Counted from the stretch's first letter, positions 34,375 to 43,642 are shown. The stretch is DNA of 64,000 nt from Demequina sp. NBRC 110052 (GCF_002090075.1 NZ_BBRI01000002.1:1484475-1548474); one strand, 5' to 3'. Made by a program: numbers and translations. The notes: generated by a model not told the origin, from the letters alone.

Positions 34375-35673
34375 CTAGAAGCCGGACTCGGTGGGCTCGG
34401 GGTAGTGCTGACGGTACTTGAGCACGAGGCGCGCATCGAGGGCGCGCACGTAGAGGCGGCGCAGCAGCGAGCCGTCGCCGCGATAGCGCAGCGGGTGGAA
34501 GACGCCCGCCCGACGCTTGGCGGTCTTCACCGTCGCCCGCAGCTCGGGATCGAGCAGGTAGCGCAGCAGCATGCGGAATGGCACCACCGAGTACAGGACC
34601 CGATCGGTGGGGGTCACCGGCGGCTCCGGGGCCGCGGCGGCGTGCTCGGGCAGCAGGTCGCGCGCCACGACGGCGGCGACGTTCGCGCCCGCGGCAGTCA
34701 CGTACCAGTTGTTGCGCCCGATGCGCGGATTCACCTCGAAGAACACACGCTCGCCGGTCGCCGACGACACCTTGTAGTCGAAGTTCGCGAACCCGCGGTA
34801 GTCGGCCTCGCTCAGGAAGCGCGCGGCGGCGGCGAGCGCCTCATCGTCGGCCTCCGTGAGGATCGCCGCCGGGATCCCCATCGTCCCGGGAGTGTGCTCC
34901 TCGAGCAGCACCTGGCCGCCCGCGAGCAGCGTGATCTCGCCCGTGGAGGACCGGTACGCGGTGAGCGAGCGCATGTGCGTCTCGTCGCCGGGGATGAGCT
35001 CCTGCACCAGGAACTCGCTCGGATAGTCGGCGGCATCCAGGTGGCGGAGCACCTCGAGCAGCTCCTGCTCGGACTCGAGGTGGTGAATCTTGCGCTTGCC
35101 CGGGAACGAGACGCCGAACCAGTCCGCGCTCGAAGCCGGCTTGCCGATCACCGGGTAGGTGAGTCCGCGCGCGGCCATGGTGGCCACCGCGTCGGGCGTG
35201 CCGACGACGGGACCGCCCTCGGCCTCGGCGCCGATCGAACCCGGCGTGAAGCCGACGGCGACGGTGGCAGGGGTACGGATGCCGACCTTGGCGCAGAGCT
35301 GCGCGAAGTGCACCTTGTTCGAGACCTTGTCGAAGGTCTCGAGATCGCAGAAGGGCATGAGCCAGCGCTCGTCGATACGGTCGCGCAGCCGCCCGAGCGT
35401 GCGCACGTGCCAGTCGAGGTTCGTGAAGACCAGCAGCTCGTGCTCGGGATGATCCGCAGCGATGCGATTCAGGTGGCCGACCAGCGCGTCGGGGTCGTGC
35501 ATGTCGGGCGCGATGATGCGCTCGGCGAGTCTTGAGTAGCGCATGAAGGTCGTGTCGCGCACCTGGAGTGAGACGGGCTTCCACCCGAACAGCTCGTGCG
35601 CCGCGCGCTGGAAAGCGTAGACCCCGATATCGCCGCCGAGACCCACGAGAAGCACAGGCTTGACCACGTACAT
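34375..35673 (-). CDS. ATP-grasp ligase, candidate peptidoglycan cross-bridge enzyme (paralogue 2)
   Basis: The 432-residue protein shares the layout of its neighbour: [21 protein letters not shown], the ATP-grasp strand [26 protein letters not shown], and the metal-binding [14 protein letters not shown]. The ATG at 35673 has AAGGA before it. A longer upstream frame is not supported. The two paralogues have diverged strongly outside these motifs, so they could add different residues or act in order. Which amino acid is used cannot be read from sequence. Confidence 0.8.
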   Translation of the reverse strand: MYVVKPVLLVGLGGDIGVYAFQRAAHELFGWKPVSLQVRDTTFMRYSRLAERIIAPDMHDPDALVGHLNRIAADHPEHELLVFTNLDWHVRTLGRLRDRIDERWLMPFCDLETFDKVSNKVHFAQLCAKVGIRTPATVAVGFTPGSIGAEAEGGPVVGTPDAVATMAARGLTYPVIGKPASSADWFGVSFPGKRKIHHLESEQELLEVLRHLDAADYPSEFLVQELIPGDETHMRSLTAYRSSTGEITLLAGGQVLLEEHTPGTMGIPAAILTEADDEALAAAARFLSEADYRGFANFDYKVSSATGERVFFEVNPRIGRNNWYVTAAGANVAAVVARDLLPEHAAAAPEPPVTPTDRVLYSVVPFRMLLRYLLDPELRATVKTAKRRAGVFHPLRYRGDGSLLRRLYVRALDARLVLKYRQHYPEPTESGF

Positions 35674-35874
35674 GTTCCTTCCGGCCCTGGGGACAGCGGC
35701 AAGTCTATGCGGGCCGCCAGCCCGGCCCCGGCGTCGGGCAGGCGCGCACCTCCCCTGATGCCCTCCACAAGCACGGGACGCGCCTGGCACCCGTGCGTGC
35801 GATGCCGTACTCTTGTACCTCGTGGCTGCGGCCGTCACCCGACGCGCCAGCCGCCACAAGCATCAACCCTCCTG

Positions 35875-35891
35875 CCACGGAACGTCCGTGG
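35875..35891 (+). promoter_or_regulatory. Hairpin in the rpsF leader, possible autoregulatory site
   Basis: CCACGGA and TCCGTGG form a 7-bp stem with a 3-base loop, followed directly by CCG, about 30 bases before the rpsF start. S6:S18 complexes bind a CCG-containing hairpin in their own leaders in several bacteria. Whether this is such a site is open. Confidence 0.35.
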
Positions 35892-35921
35892 CCGCATGAG
35901 TCCAGAGGAGGTGGGTATTCG

Positions 35922-36212
35922 ATGCGCCAGTACGAGATGATGGTCATCCTCGATCCCGAGGTCGACGAGCGTACGGTCCAGCCGTCGCTCGCGAAGTACC
36001 TGACCGTGGTCACTGACGACAAGGGCACCGTCGACAACGTCGACGTCTGGGGCCGCCGTCGTCTGGCCTACCCGATCCAGAAGAAGAACGACGGAATCTA
36101 CGCGGTGATCAACTTCACCTCGGAGTCCGCGACGGCCAAGGAGCTCGAGCGTCAGCTCGGCCTCAACGAGACCGTCCTCCGTCTGAAGCTCCTGCGCCCG
36201 GACGCCAAGTAA
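35922..36212 (+). CDS. rpsF: 30S ribosomal protein S6
   Basis: S6 binds S18 on the platform of the 30S subunit. The 96-residue protein starts [18 protein letters not shown] and contains the family motif [29 protein letters not shown] lies upstream of the ATG. First gene of the rpsF-ssb-rpsR-rplI operon. Confidence 0.97.
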   Translation: MRQYEMMVILDPEVDERTVQPSLAKYLTVVTDDKGTVDNVDVWGRRRLAYPIQKKNDGIYAVINFTSESATAKELERQLGLNETVLRLKLLRPDAK

Positions 36213-36269
36213 GGCGGACGGGACTCTCCCGACTCCTACCCGAACCGACACCTAACCCAGGGGACACAC

Positions 36270-36752
36270 ATGGCAGGCGAGACTCAGATCACCATCGTGG
36301 GCAATCTGACCGGCGACCCGGAGCTGCGATTCATCCAGTCCGGTGCTGCGGTCGTGAACTTCACGGTGGCGTCCACCCCCCGCACGTTCGACCGTCAGTC
36401 GAACGAGTGGAAGGACGGCGAGACCCTGTTCATGCGCTGCTCCCTGTGGCGCGAGGCCGCGGAGAACGTGGCCGAGTCGCTCACCAAGGGCATGCGGGTC
36501 ATCGTGACCGGCCGCCTGGTGTCGCGCTCGTGGGAGGCGAACGGTGAGAAGCGCACCGTGAACGAGATCCAGGTCGACGAGGTCGGCCCCTCGCTGCGTT
36601 ACGCCACCGCCAAGGTGACGCGCAACCAGCGTGGCGGCGGCAACGGCGGCGGTGGATTCTCGGGCGGCGGTGGCGGCTTCTCGGCGCCCGCCGGTGGGTC
36701 GGACAACGACCCGTGGGCAACTGCCCCGGCGTCGGACGAGCCCCCCTTCTAA
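36270..36752 (+). CDS. ssb: Single-stranded DNA-binding protein
   Basis: This 160-residue SSB has an N-terminal OB fold ([46 protein letters not shown]). A glycine-rich linker follows, then the acidic C-terminal tip ASDEPPF that recruits partner proteins. It lies between rpsF and rpsR, the usual position, and acts in replication and repair. Confidence 0.97.
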   Translation: MAGETQITIVGNLTGDPELRFIQSGAAVVNFTVASTPRTFDRQSNEWKDGETLFMRCSLWREAAENVAESLTKGMRVIVTGRLVSRSWEANGEKRTVNEIQVDEVGPSLRYATAKVTRNQRGGGNGGGGFSGGGGGFSAPAGGSDNDPWATAPASDEPPF

Positions 36753-36776
36753 ATCACACGTTCAGGAAATCGAGAC

Positions 36777-37013
36777 ATGGCTAAGAACGACATCCGCAAG
36801 CCGCGTAAGAAGGTCAACCCTCTTAAGGCGGCCAAGGTTCAGAAGATCGACTACAAGGACACCGCGCTGTTGCGCAAGTTCATCTCCGACCGCGGCAAGA
36901 TCCGCTCGCGTCGCGTGACCGGTGTCACCGTCCAGGAGCAGCGTCAGATCGCCCGCGCCATCAAGGTCGCGCGCGAGATGGCCCTTCTCCCCTACGCCGG
37001 CTCCGGCCGCTGA
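36777..37013 (+). CDS. rpsR: 30S ribosomal protein S18
   Basis: The 78-residue basic protein has the S18 core [20 protein letters not shown] and [19 protein letters not shown]. It has no CxxC zinc motif, so it is a zinc-free (C-) form at first sight. It follows ssb by 24 bases. Confidence 0.96.
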   Translation: MAKNDIRKPRKKVNPLKAAKVQKIDYKDTALLRKFISDRGKIRSRRVTGVTVQEQRQIARAIKVAREMALLPYAGSGR

Positions 37014-37027
37014 TCGGGGGTAGGAAC

Positions 37028-37474
37028 ATGGCCAAGGTCATCCTCACCCACGAGGTCCAGGGTCTGGGCATCGCCGGCGACGTCGTGGACGTCAAGGACG
37101 GTTACGCCCGCAACTTCCTCGTGCCCCGCAAGCTGGCCACCCCGTGGTCGGCCGGTGCCGAGAAGCAGATCGAGGGTCTCCGCAAGGCGCGCCGCGCCAA
37201 GGAGATCGAGTCGATCGAGGGCGCCCAGGCTGCCCGCGACGCGCTCCAGTCGGCGACCGTGACCGTCGAGGCGAAGGCCGGCGACGCCGGTCGCCTCTTC
37301 GGCGCCGTCACCCCCGCCGACATCGCGGCCGCCATCGGCGACCGCGCCAAGGTCGACAAGCGCCGCATCCACATCGCGCAGCCCATCAAGGCGCTGGGCG
37401 AGTACACGGTCTCCGTGTCGCTCCACGACGACGTCGTGGCGCACCTGACTGTCAACGTGGTCGCCGCCAAGTAG
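37028..37474 (+). CDS. rplI: 50S ribosomal protein L9
   Basis: The 148-residue protein starts with VILTHEVQGLGIAGDVVDVK and the RNA-binding GYARNFLVPRKLA, followed by a long helix and the C-terminal domain (RLFGAVTPADIA). Last gene of the operon, with a terminator 27 bases after the stop. Confidence 0.97.
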   Translation: MAKVILTHEVQGLGIAGDVVDVKDGYARNFLVPRKLATPWSAGAEKQIEGLRKARRAKEIESIEGAQAARDALQSATVTVEAKAGDAGRLFGAVTPADIAAAIGDRAKVDKRRIHIAQPIKALGEYTVSVSLHDDVVAHLTVNVVAAK

Positions 37475-37500
37475 CACCTTCGCCTGCACCGCAGGCACGC

Positions 37501-37532
37501 AGGAGCCCGGTCCCGTGAGGGGCCGGGCTCCT
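37501..37532 (+). terminator. Hairpin terminator of the rpsF-rplI operon
   Basis: AGGAGCCCGG and CCGGGCTCCT pair, with TCCC/GGGG extending the stem around GTGA. No T-run follows, as is usual in such GC-rich genomes. Confidence 0.75.
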
Positions 37533-38044
37533 CTGCGTCCCGCCGCCTCGCGCCGCTGCCTCGCCCCGGCCCCCACCGACACTGCGCACGGAATCTGCGG
37601 CGACGCGCGGGCGGGGCGCGGCTCTATCGCGCCGCTGGACGGGGTGTCGGCCCGGGATCCGTGCGTACTGTCAGTGGAGGGATATCCACAGGTGTCGTGC
37701 TGGGGATGACACGCCATCGCGACACGCCGAAGCGCGACACGCCGGGGAGTTCCTCCCAAGACCCATCCACAGGCCGCGGGTGTACGAAGTCCCAGGTAAA
37801 CAGCAATGTTCACACAACCTTCACGTACAACTCACAGGTTCGTCCACAGGGCGCTATGCACGTTGTCAACACTGCATCCACGGACCTGCGGCGAGTTGTC
37901 CACGGGCTGTCCCGATCGCGACCGATGATGACTTGATAGGCAACCCCGCAAGCCCCTAACCTCGCGTGTCAGACCCCCGCGCGACAGTAGGGGAAGGCGC
38001 GAGTGACGCGCATCGCACTGAGGTCATGGAAGGGGGTGACGCGG
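37533..38044 (+). other. Gene-free 0.5-kb region before dnaB with DnaA-box-like 9-mers
   Basis: No convincing gene was found. The region holds 9-mers one or a few bases from TTGTCCACA/TTATCCACA: ATATCCACA (37682-37690), CCATCCACA (37763-37771), TCGTCCACA (37840-37848), TTGTCAACA (37863-37871) and TTGTCCACG (37896-37904). A tenfold motif CGACACGCCG occurs twice near 37720-37743. TAACCT at about 37956 may be a -10 hexamer for dnaB. All boxes have the same orientation. Confidence 0.5.
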
Positions 38045-39406
38045 ATGTCGGTCGAGGAGCTCGAGGCCTCCTACGGACCCAGCACGTTCGACAGGCTCCC
38101 CCCGCAGAATCTCGAGGCCGAGCAGTCAGTGCTCGGCGCGATGCTGCTGTCCAAGGACGCGATGGCCGACGTCATCGAGGCCGTCCGCGGCGACGACTTC
38201 TACAAGCCCGCGCATGAGCTGATCTTCGACGCAGCGGTGAAGCTCTACAACGCGGGCGATCCCGTCGATGCGCTGACGGTGGCCGCCGAGTTGCAGCGCG
38301 CGGGCACGATGTCGCGCATCGGCGGAGCCGAGTACCTCCACACGCTCATCGCGACCGTCCCGTCGGCCGCGTCCGCGGGCTACTACGGGCGGCTCGTGCG
38401 CGAGCAGGCCATCCTGCGCCGCCTGGTCGAGGCGGGCACGCGGATCGCCAACATGGGGTACGACGGCGAGGGCGGCGAGGTCGACGCAATCGTGGACTCC
38501 GCGTCAGCGGAGATCTTCGCGGTCACCGAGCGCAGGAACTCGGAGGACTTCCTGCCGATCGGCGACATCCTCGAGCCGACGCTCGGCCAGATCGACCAGG
38601 CGTCCAAGCATGACGGCACCATGCTGGGCGTCCCGACGGGGTTCCGCGAGCTCGACGACCTGACCGGTGGCCTGCAGGGCGGCCAGATGATCGTCATCGC
38701 GGCACGACCCGCGATCGGAAAGTCGACGCTCGGCCTGGACATCGCTCGCGCCACCTCGATCCACGCGGGCGTGACGTCCGTCATCTTCTCGCTGGAGATG
38801 AGCCGCGAGGAGATCACCAAGCGCATGCTCGCGGCCGAGGGCAAGGTGAAGCTGACCCAGCTCAACAAGGGGCCGCTCGGTCCGAATGACTGGGACCGTC
38901 TTGCCCGCGCCTCGTCGCGCGTCTCGAGCGCCCCGCTGTTCATCGACGACTCGCCCAACATGTCGCTCATGGAGATCAGGGCGAAGTGCCGTCGCCTCAA
39001 GCAGCAGCACAACCTGGGCCTCGTGGTGCTCGACTACCTGCAGCTCATGAGCTCGGGACGCAAGGTGGAGTCGCGACAGCAGGAGGTCTCCGAGTTCTCG
39101 CGTGCGCTCAAGCTCCTCGCGAAGGAGCTGGAGGTGCCGGTGATCGCGATCTCGCAGCTGAACCGTGGTCCCGAGCAGCGCACCGAGAAGAAGCCCATGC
39201 TCTCCGACATGCGCGAGTCTGGCGCCATCGAGCAGGACGCGGACATCGTGATCCTGCTGCACCGTGACGACGCGTACGACCGCGAGAACCGTCCTGGCGA
39301 AGCGGACTTCATCATCGCCAAGCACCGTGCCGGCCCCACCGACACGATCGCCGTCGCCTTCAAGAAGGACTACGCGCACTTCGCCGACATGGCGCCGGAG
39401 ATGTAG
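38045..39406 (+). CDS. dnaB: Replicative DNA helicase DnaB
   Basis: DnaB is the hexameric 5'-3' helicase at the replication fork. The 453-residue protein has the N-terminal domain (PPQNLEAEQSVLGAMLLSKD) and a RecA-like C-terminal domain. Walker A is AARPAIGKST and Walker B is LGLVVLDYLQLMS. EDADIVI-type and KHRAGPT motifs lie near the end. No intein interrupts it, unlike many actinobacterial dnaB genes. I chose the ATG at 38045 behind GGGGGTG. A GTG at 38003 behind GGGGAAGG would add 14 residues. Confidence 0.95.
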   Translation: MSVEELEASYGPSTFDRLPPQNLEAEQSVLGAMLLSKDAMADVIEAVRGDDFYKPAHELIFDAAVKLYNAGDPVDALTVAAELQRAGTMSRIGGAEYLHTLIATVPSAASAGYYGRLVREQAILRRLVEAGTRIANMGYDGEGGEVDAIVDSASAEIFAVTERRNSEDFLPIGDILEPTLGQIDQASKHDGTMLGVPTGFRELDDLTGGLQGGQMIVIAARPAIGKSTLGLDIARATSIHAGVTSVIFSLEMSREEITKRMLAAEGKVKLTQLNKGPLGPNDWDRLARASSRVSSAPLFIDDSPNMSLMEIRAKCRRLKQQHNLGLVVLDYLQLMSSGRKVESRQQEVSEFSRALKLLAKELEVPVIAISQLNRGPEQRTEKKPMLSDMRESGAIEQDADIVILLHRDDAYDRENRPGEADFIIAKHRAGPTDTIAVAFKKDYAHFADMAPEM

Positions 39407-39473
39407 CGGACCCATCTGTCGAGCGGTCAGCTCCGAATGGGACGAGGATGTCACTACGCGACAAGGAGTCCTC

Positions 39474-40067
39474 ATGAACACCCGCCTCTTCGCCGTGCCC
39501 GCCGCGGCCCTGCTTCTCGCGGCCTGCGCCGCGCCGGCCGCCGAGGGTGACGCAGCGTCGGGCGGCGGCGAGCCGCTAGCGAGCGCCTCGCCCACGTCCG
39601 ACGCGGTGGCCGGGGGCGGCGGCGAGACGTCGGCGCCCACCGGGGAGGCCGACGCCGACAACGTGTTCGCGTTCACCGCGCAGACAGTGGACGGGCAGGA
39701 GTTCGACGGGCTCAGCATCGACGACCGGGACGTGGTGCTGTGGTTCTGGGCGCCGTGGTGCCCCACGTGCCAGATGCAGACCCGCACGATCAATGCCGCG
39801 CTTCCGGACATGCCTGAGGGAGTGGACATCGTGGGGATCGCGGGACTCTCTGACGACCTCGAGTACATGCAGGAGTTCGTCAGCATCTACGAGGTGGACG
39901 GCATGACTCACGTCGCGGACCTCGACGGTGACGTCTACCGACGGTTCGAGATCACGCAGCAGTCCACGCTGCTGTTCATCGACGACAGCGGCGACGCGTG
40001 GCTCGGTGGTCCGTCGATGACGGCCGACGACATCGTCGCGCGCGCGGAGGAGCTCGCGGCGAGCTGA
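39474..40067 (+). CDS. Lipoprotein thioredoxin (TlpA/DsbE-like)
   Basis: The 197-residue protein has a signal peptide with lipobox LLAAC (Cys about 18). A low-complexity Gly/Ser/Ala linker follows, then a thioredoxin domain with active site WCPTC (FWAPWCPTCQMQ) and the cis-proline region TQQSTLLFI, in which Ser-Thr replaces the usual cis-Pro. AAGGAG precedes the ATG. It would act on extracytoplasmic thiols and is likely to get electrons from the convergent CcdA-like protein. Resembles the MPT53/DsbE group of mycobacteria. Confidence 0.9.
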   Translation: MNTRLFAVPAAALLLAACAAPAAEGDAASGGGEPLASASPTSDAVAGGGGETSAPTGEADADNVFAFTAQTVDGQEFDGLSIDDRDVVLWFWAPWCPTCQMQTRTINAALPDMPEGVDIVGIAGLSDDLEYMQEFVSIYEVDGMTHVADLDGDVYRRFEITQQSTLLFIDDSGDAWLGGPSMTADDIVARAEELAAS

Positions 40068-40078
40068 GACTGCCGCGC

Positions 40079-40975
40079 TCAGCCTCGCTCGGCCCGGCGC
40101 GCGGCGAGGAGGACTGCGGCGGTGCCGCCGAGCGCGAGTGCCACGAGCACGATGAGCACCGGCGTCCCCCAGGATTGCACCGCCTGGGTGACCTGGAACT
40201 GCCACTGGGTCGTGACCCGCACCACTGGATCCAGGGCGTACACGCCGTAGCGCGGCAGCACCTCCGCGAGGCCGAACAGCAAGACGTAGAGGCCAGCGAG
40301 CACCATGAGGACACCCCCGGCGCGCATCAACTGAGGGGTGCGACGCCTCAGCGCGGTTGCGGCTCCGGTGCCGGCGAGGGCACCCGCGAGGGACACGATG
40401 ACGATCGAGGCGCCCATGCCGAGCCCATACGCCACGAACGGGGCGAGGGCGGCCGCGGGGCCGGGTGCGTCGAGTGCTCCCGTGACGACGACGAGGAACA
40501 GGCCGATCGTGCAGCTGAGCGAGGCGAGGGCGAAAGACGCCCCGTACAGCGTCTGCGACGTGAACGTGCGGCCGGGTGCATGGGAACCACGGGCGAGAGC
40601 GCCGAGGCCTGGTCCGCTCAGTTCGCCATGGACTGCCATGCGGACTCCGAGCACCGCGACGAGGGCGCCGAGCACGACGGTCACGTAGGACACGACCGGG
40701 AGGATGCTCGCTTGGAGACCGAGGCTGACCGCGCCGAACAGCAGGCCGAACGCGAGGAAGACCCCGAGGAATCCCACGGTCATGGCCGCCGCGAAGCCCA
40801 GCGCCCGGCGGAGGGCGATCGCCCGCGGCACCCCGGCGTCGGGCGTGCCGACGGCGCCGGCGGAGCCGGTCATGATCAGCGTGAGGTACGCCGGAAGCAG
40901 TGCGAAGCCGCACGGGTTGAACGCGGCCACGGCGCCGAGCAGCAGCGCGTAGGCGGTGTCGCCGGAATCGATCAT
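40079..40975 (-). CDS. CcdA-like transmembrane thiol-redox protein
   Basis: The 298-residue membrane protein has six to seven spans. The redox-cysteine motifs are FNPCGFALLPAYL in the first span and SLSCTIGLFL in the fourth. It is longer than, and clearly distinct from, the CcdA at 5942-6688. It is convergent with the thioredoxin lipoprotein (11 bases between stops), which suggests a functional pair. TAGGCT on the minus strand (41010-41015) may be the -10 hexamer. Confidence 0.88.
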   Translation of the reverse strand: MIDSGDTAYALLLGAVAAFNPCGFALLPAYLTLIMTGSAGAVGTPDAGVPRAIALRRALGFAAAMTVGFLGVFLAFGLLFGAVSLGLQASILPVVSYVTVVLGALVAVLGVRMAVHGELSGPGLGALARGSHAPGRTFTSQTLYGASFALASLSCTIGLFLVVVTGALDAPGPAAALAPFVAYGLGMGASIVIVSLAGALAGTGAATALRRRTPQLMRAGGVLMVLAGLYVLLFGLAEVLPRYGVYALDPVVRVTTQWQFQVTQAVQSWGTPVLIVLVALALGGTAAVLLAARRAERG

Positions 40976-41083
40976 GGGTTCCCTCTCGCGTGGTCGCGGG
41001 GTGGTTCGGAGCCTAGCGCTCGGCGGATGGGCACGCGTGGCGGCGGCACTCGAGGCGATCGCCAGCGGTAACCGACCCCTGTT

Positions 41084-41104
41084 TGATAATGGTTCTCATT
41101 CTTG
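41084..41104 (+). promoter_or_regulatory. Zur/Fur-like box upstream of aztD
   Basis: GATAATGGTTCTCATTCTT (41085-41103) agrees at 14 of 19 positions with the classical Fur/Zur 19-mer GATAATGATAATCATTATC. It lies 112 bases before the AztD start in an otherwise GC-rich region. Given the zinc chaperone downstream, Zur is the likely binder. Confidence 0.6.
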
Positions 41105-41215
41105 TTACGCTCCAGAACAGCGGACGTGGAGTCTCACCGCTCGCGCCCGCGCCCCAGGGGCCTACGCCCCACATCGGAGAACGAAAGGCAAGCCCACACT
41201 CGGGCGAGGTAGTTC

Positions 41216-42505
41216 ATGTCCCACCCCATCCGCCGCCGCATGCCCGCCGCGGCCGTGCTGGCCGCTTCGGCCCTTGCGATGTCGGCCTGCGCCGCAGGCA
41301 CCGCTGCCCTCGAGCCCGTGGCGTCGCACGGCGCCGACGGCCACGAGGACGACGCGATCGCCGCCGAAGCGTCGGCCCCGACCCCGCGCCTTGCGATGAC
41401 CTATGACGGCGGCATCGTCGTCATCGATGCGAACACGCTCGAGATCGAGGCGGACATCCCTCTTGAGGGCTTCAACCGACTCAACGCCCTCGGCGACGAG
41501 CGCCACCTCGCCGTCTCCACTGCTGGCGGCTTCACCGTGCTCGACGTGGGCGCGTGGACGCAGGCGCACGGCGACCATGCTCACTACTTCACGACCACGC
41601 CGTCTCTCACCGACCTCACGATCCCTGCCGAGGTCCCCGGACACGTCGTGGTGCACGACGGACTGACCACGCTGTTCGATGACGGCACCGGCGACGTCAC
41701 GGTCCTCAGCGCCGACGAGTGGACCCACATGGTGGAGGAAGGCCACCTCGATGTGATCCGCGAGTACACCACCGCCGAGGCGCACCACGGCGTGGGCGTC
41801 GCCACCGCGTCGGGAGAGCTGCTCGTGACCCTGGGCGACGAGGATTCGCGCGACGGTGCCATGATCCTTGGCGACGATGGACGCGCGATCGCCGAGACCC
41901 ATGAGTGCCCTGGCGTCCACGGGGAGACCGCGTTCACCACGGCCGGTGGCGAGGAGCTGTTCATGCTCGGCTGCGATGACGGGCCCATCGCCTTCCACGG
42001 CGACCACGCGCACAAGTTCACCGCGCCGGATGCGTACGGGCGCACGGGCAACCTGTTCTCGATCGATGGATCAGACGTGGTGCTCGGCGACTACAAGAGC
42101 GACCCCGAGGCGGGCATCGGCCTGAGCGAGATCGCACTGATCGACGCCGAGGCTGAGACGCTCGCGGTCATCGACCCCTTCGGGGGCGCGGACGCCCAGT
42201 ACACGTGGCGCGGCCTCGCGCGTGGAGAGGGCGGCGAGGCCCTCGTCCTCGGCACGGACGGGGCACTCCGCGTGCTCGACCCGTCGACGGGAGAGATCGT
42301 TCGCAGCGTCCAGGTCGTGGACGCGTGGGATGTGCCCGATGCGTGGCAGTCCCCGCACCCCGCGCTCACGGTGCTCGCAGGCATGGCCTACGTCACCGAG
42401 CCCGCCACGGGTGAGATCCACGTCGTGGACTACGTCGGGGGTGAGGTGTGGAAGTCGGCCGACGTCGGTGTCGAGATGAACGAGATCGCGGGCATCGAGG
42501 GCTGA
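41216..42505 (+). CDS. aztD: AztD-like periplasmic/surface zinc metallochaperone
   Basis: The 429-residue protein has a signal peptide with a lipobox-like ALAMSAC (Cys about 25), a His/Asp-rich stretch HGADGHEDD and a beta-propeller domain. Further histidine motifs are AHGDHAHYF and FHGDHAHKF, as expected of AztD, which hands zinc to the AztC binding protein of the AztABC importer. A Zur/Fur-like box stands upstream. The aztA, aztB and aztC genes are not nearby, so the gene is an orphan here. Ribosome site is weak (GAGG). Confidence 0.85.
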   Translation: MSHPIRRRMPAAAVLAASALAMSACAAGTAALEPVASHGADGHEDDAIAAEASAPTPRLAMTYDGGIVVIDANTLEIEADIPLEGFNRLNALGDERHLAVSTAGGFTVLDVGAWTQAHGDHAHYFTTTPSLTDLTIPAEVPGHVVVHDGLTTLFDDGTGDVTVLSADEWTHMVEEGHLDVIREYTTAEAHHGVGVATASGELLVTLGDEDSRDGAMILGDDGRAIAETHECPGVHGETAFTTAGGEELFMLGCDDGPIAFHGDHAHKFTAPDAYGRTGNLFSIDGSDVVLGDYKSDPEAGIGLSEIALIDAEAETLAVIDPFGGADAQYTWRGLARGEGGEALVLGTDGALRVLDPSTGEIVRSVQVVDAWDVPDAWQSPHPALTVLAGMAYVTEPATGEIHVVDYVGGEVWKSADVGVEMNEIAGIEG

Positions 42506-42521
42506 CGCACCCTCACTGAGA

Positions 42522-42561
42522 ACGGGGTCGAGGCACGGCGAGAGCCGTTCCTCGACCCCGT
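42522..42561. terminator. Hairpin terminator between convergent aztD and oxidoreductase
   Basis: ACGGGGTCGAGG and CCTCGACCCCGT form a 12-bp stem, with a smaller inner hairpin ACGGC-GAGA-GCCGT. Confidence 0.8.
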
Positions 42562-42582
42562 CCTCGTGGCGGGTGACGCGCC

Positions 42583-43560
42583 CTAGGGGCGCAGGAGGAT
42601 CTTGCCGGCCCTGCCGGGCGCGAAGTTCGCCCGCGCCGCCTCGGCGATGTCCTCGAACGGGTAGATTGCCTCGACCGGGAGCGCGATCGTGCCGTCGGTG
42701 AGCCTCGCGAACAGCTCGCCCATGAGGCGACGACGGTCCTCGAGGGCCATGGCAGCACTCACCTTGCTTCCCCAGAATCCCTTGACCGTGGCCTGCTTGA
42801 AGATGACGTCTCCCGACGCGATGTTCATGGTCTCCGACGCCATGGCGCCGAACGACACGAGCGTGCCGCGCTCTCCCAGCAGGGAGAGCACATCACCGGA
42901 GGAGTCGCCGCCGACCGAGTCGACTCCCACGGAGATCCGAGCGTCGCCGACGATCGCACGCACTCGGTCCTGCCAACCCTCGGTGTCGGTAGCCACCACG
43001 CGCCCGATGCCGGCGTCGGCGAGCTCGTCGACCCCCTCGGAGCGGCGCACCAGGCCGACCACGTTGATGCCACGCGCGGGCGCGAGCTGCGCCACGAGGC
43101 GGCCGACGGCGCCGTTCGCGGCGTTCTGGATGAGCCAGTCGCCCTCGTCGAGGCCCAGCGAGTCCAGGAGGCTGAGGGCCGAGAAGGGCATCGCGACGAG
43201 CTGGGCAGCGACCTCGTCGGGCACGGCTTCGGGCACCGGGATGAGTGCGGCTGCCTTGGCCGTGAAGAACTCGGACCACACGCCGAAGGTGCCGCCGGTG
43301 GCGACGCGCTGCCCCACGGCCAGGCCCTCGACGCCCTCGCCGAGCGCGTCGATCACGCCGACGGCCTCGGTGCCCGCGCGCGCAGGCAGCTCGGGCTTGA
43401 AGCCATACGTGCCGCGCACCGTCCACAGGTCGTGGTTGTGGATGGGAGACAGGAGCAGGCGCACACGCACCTCGCCCGGGCCAGGCTCGGGAACGGGTGC
43501 GTCGGTGACGGACAGGACGTCGGCGGGCTCGCCGAAGGACTCGTGGGTGATGCTTCTCAT
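42583..43560 (-). CDS. Zinc-binding-type alcohol dehydrogenase / quinone oxidoreductase (MDR family)
   Basis: The 325-residue MDR protein has a GroES-like N-terminal domain (PGEVRVRLLLSPIHNHDLW) and a Rossmann domain (WLIQNAANGAVGRLVAQLA). It has no structural zinc cysteine cluster and resembles the quinone oxidoreductase/enoyl reductase subgroup. The ATG at 43560 fits the fold. An in-frame extension to 43644 is unlikely because it runs into the promoter of the SulP gene. Substrate unknown. Confidence 0.88.
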   Translation of the reverse strand: MRSITHESFGEPADVLSVTDAPVPEPGPGEVRVRLLLSPIHNHDLWTVRGTYGFKPELPARAGTEAVGVIDALGEGVEGLAVGQRVATGGTFGVWSEFFTAKAAALIPVPEAVPDEVAAQLVAMPFSALSLLDSLGLDEGDWLIQNAANGAVGRLVAQLAPARGINVVGLVRRSEGVDELADAGIGRVVATDTEGWQDRVRAIVGDARISVGVDSVGGDSSGDVLSLLGERGTLVSFGAMASETMNIASGDVIFKQATVKGFWGSKVSAAMALEDRRRLMGELFARLTDGTIALPVEAIYPFEDIAEAARANFAPGRAGKILLRP

Positions 43561-43642
43561 GTCATGAAACAACCATGGGAGCGACCGCCGCATTCCGGCA
43601 CCAGCGTCGGGCGTTTGCCAGACTGGAGGCAGAAGGAGGCCC

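Noticed and set aside
33583..35535. 650-codon plus-strand frame opposite the two ATP-grasp genes
   Set aside because: Val/Glu/His-rich antisense reading of conserved ATP-grasp codons, no start signal or domain.
37682..37904. Chromosomal origin oriC
   Set aside because: Too few boxes, no AT-rich unwinding element seen, and dnaA, dnaN and rpmH are not adjacent.
37661..37936. 91-codon plus-strand frame before dnaB
   Set aside because: No ribosome site, no domain, composition of intergenic DNA; the region is better explained by DnaA-box-like repeats.
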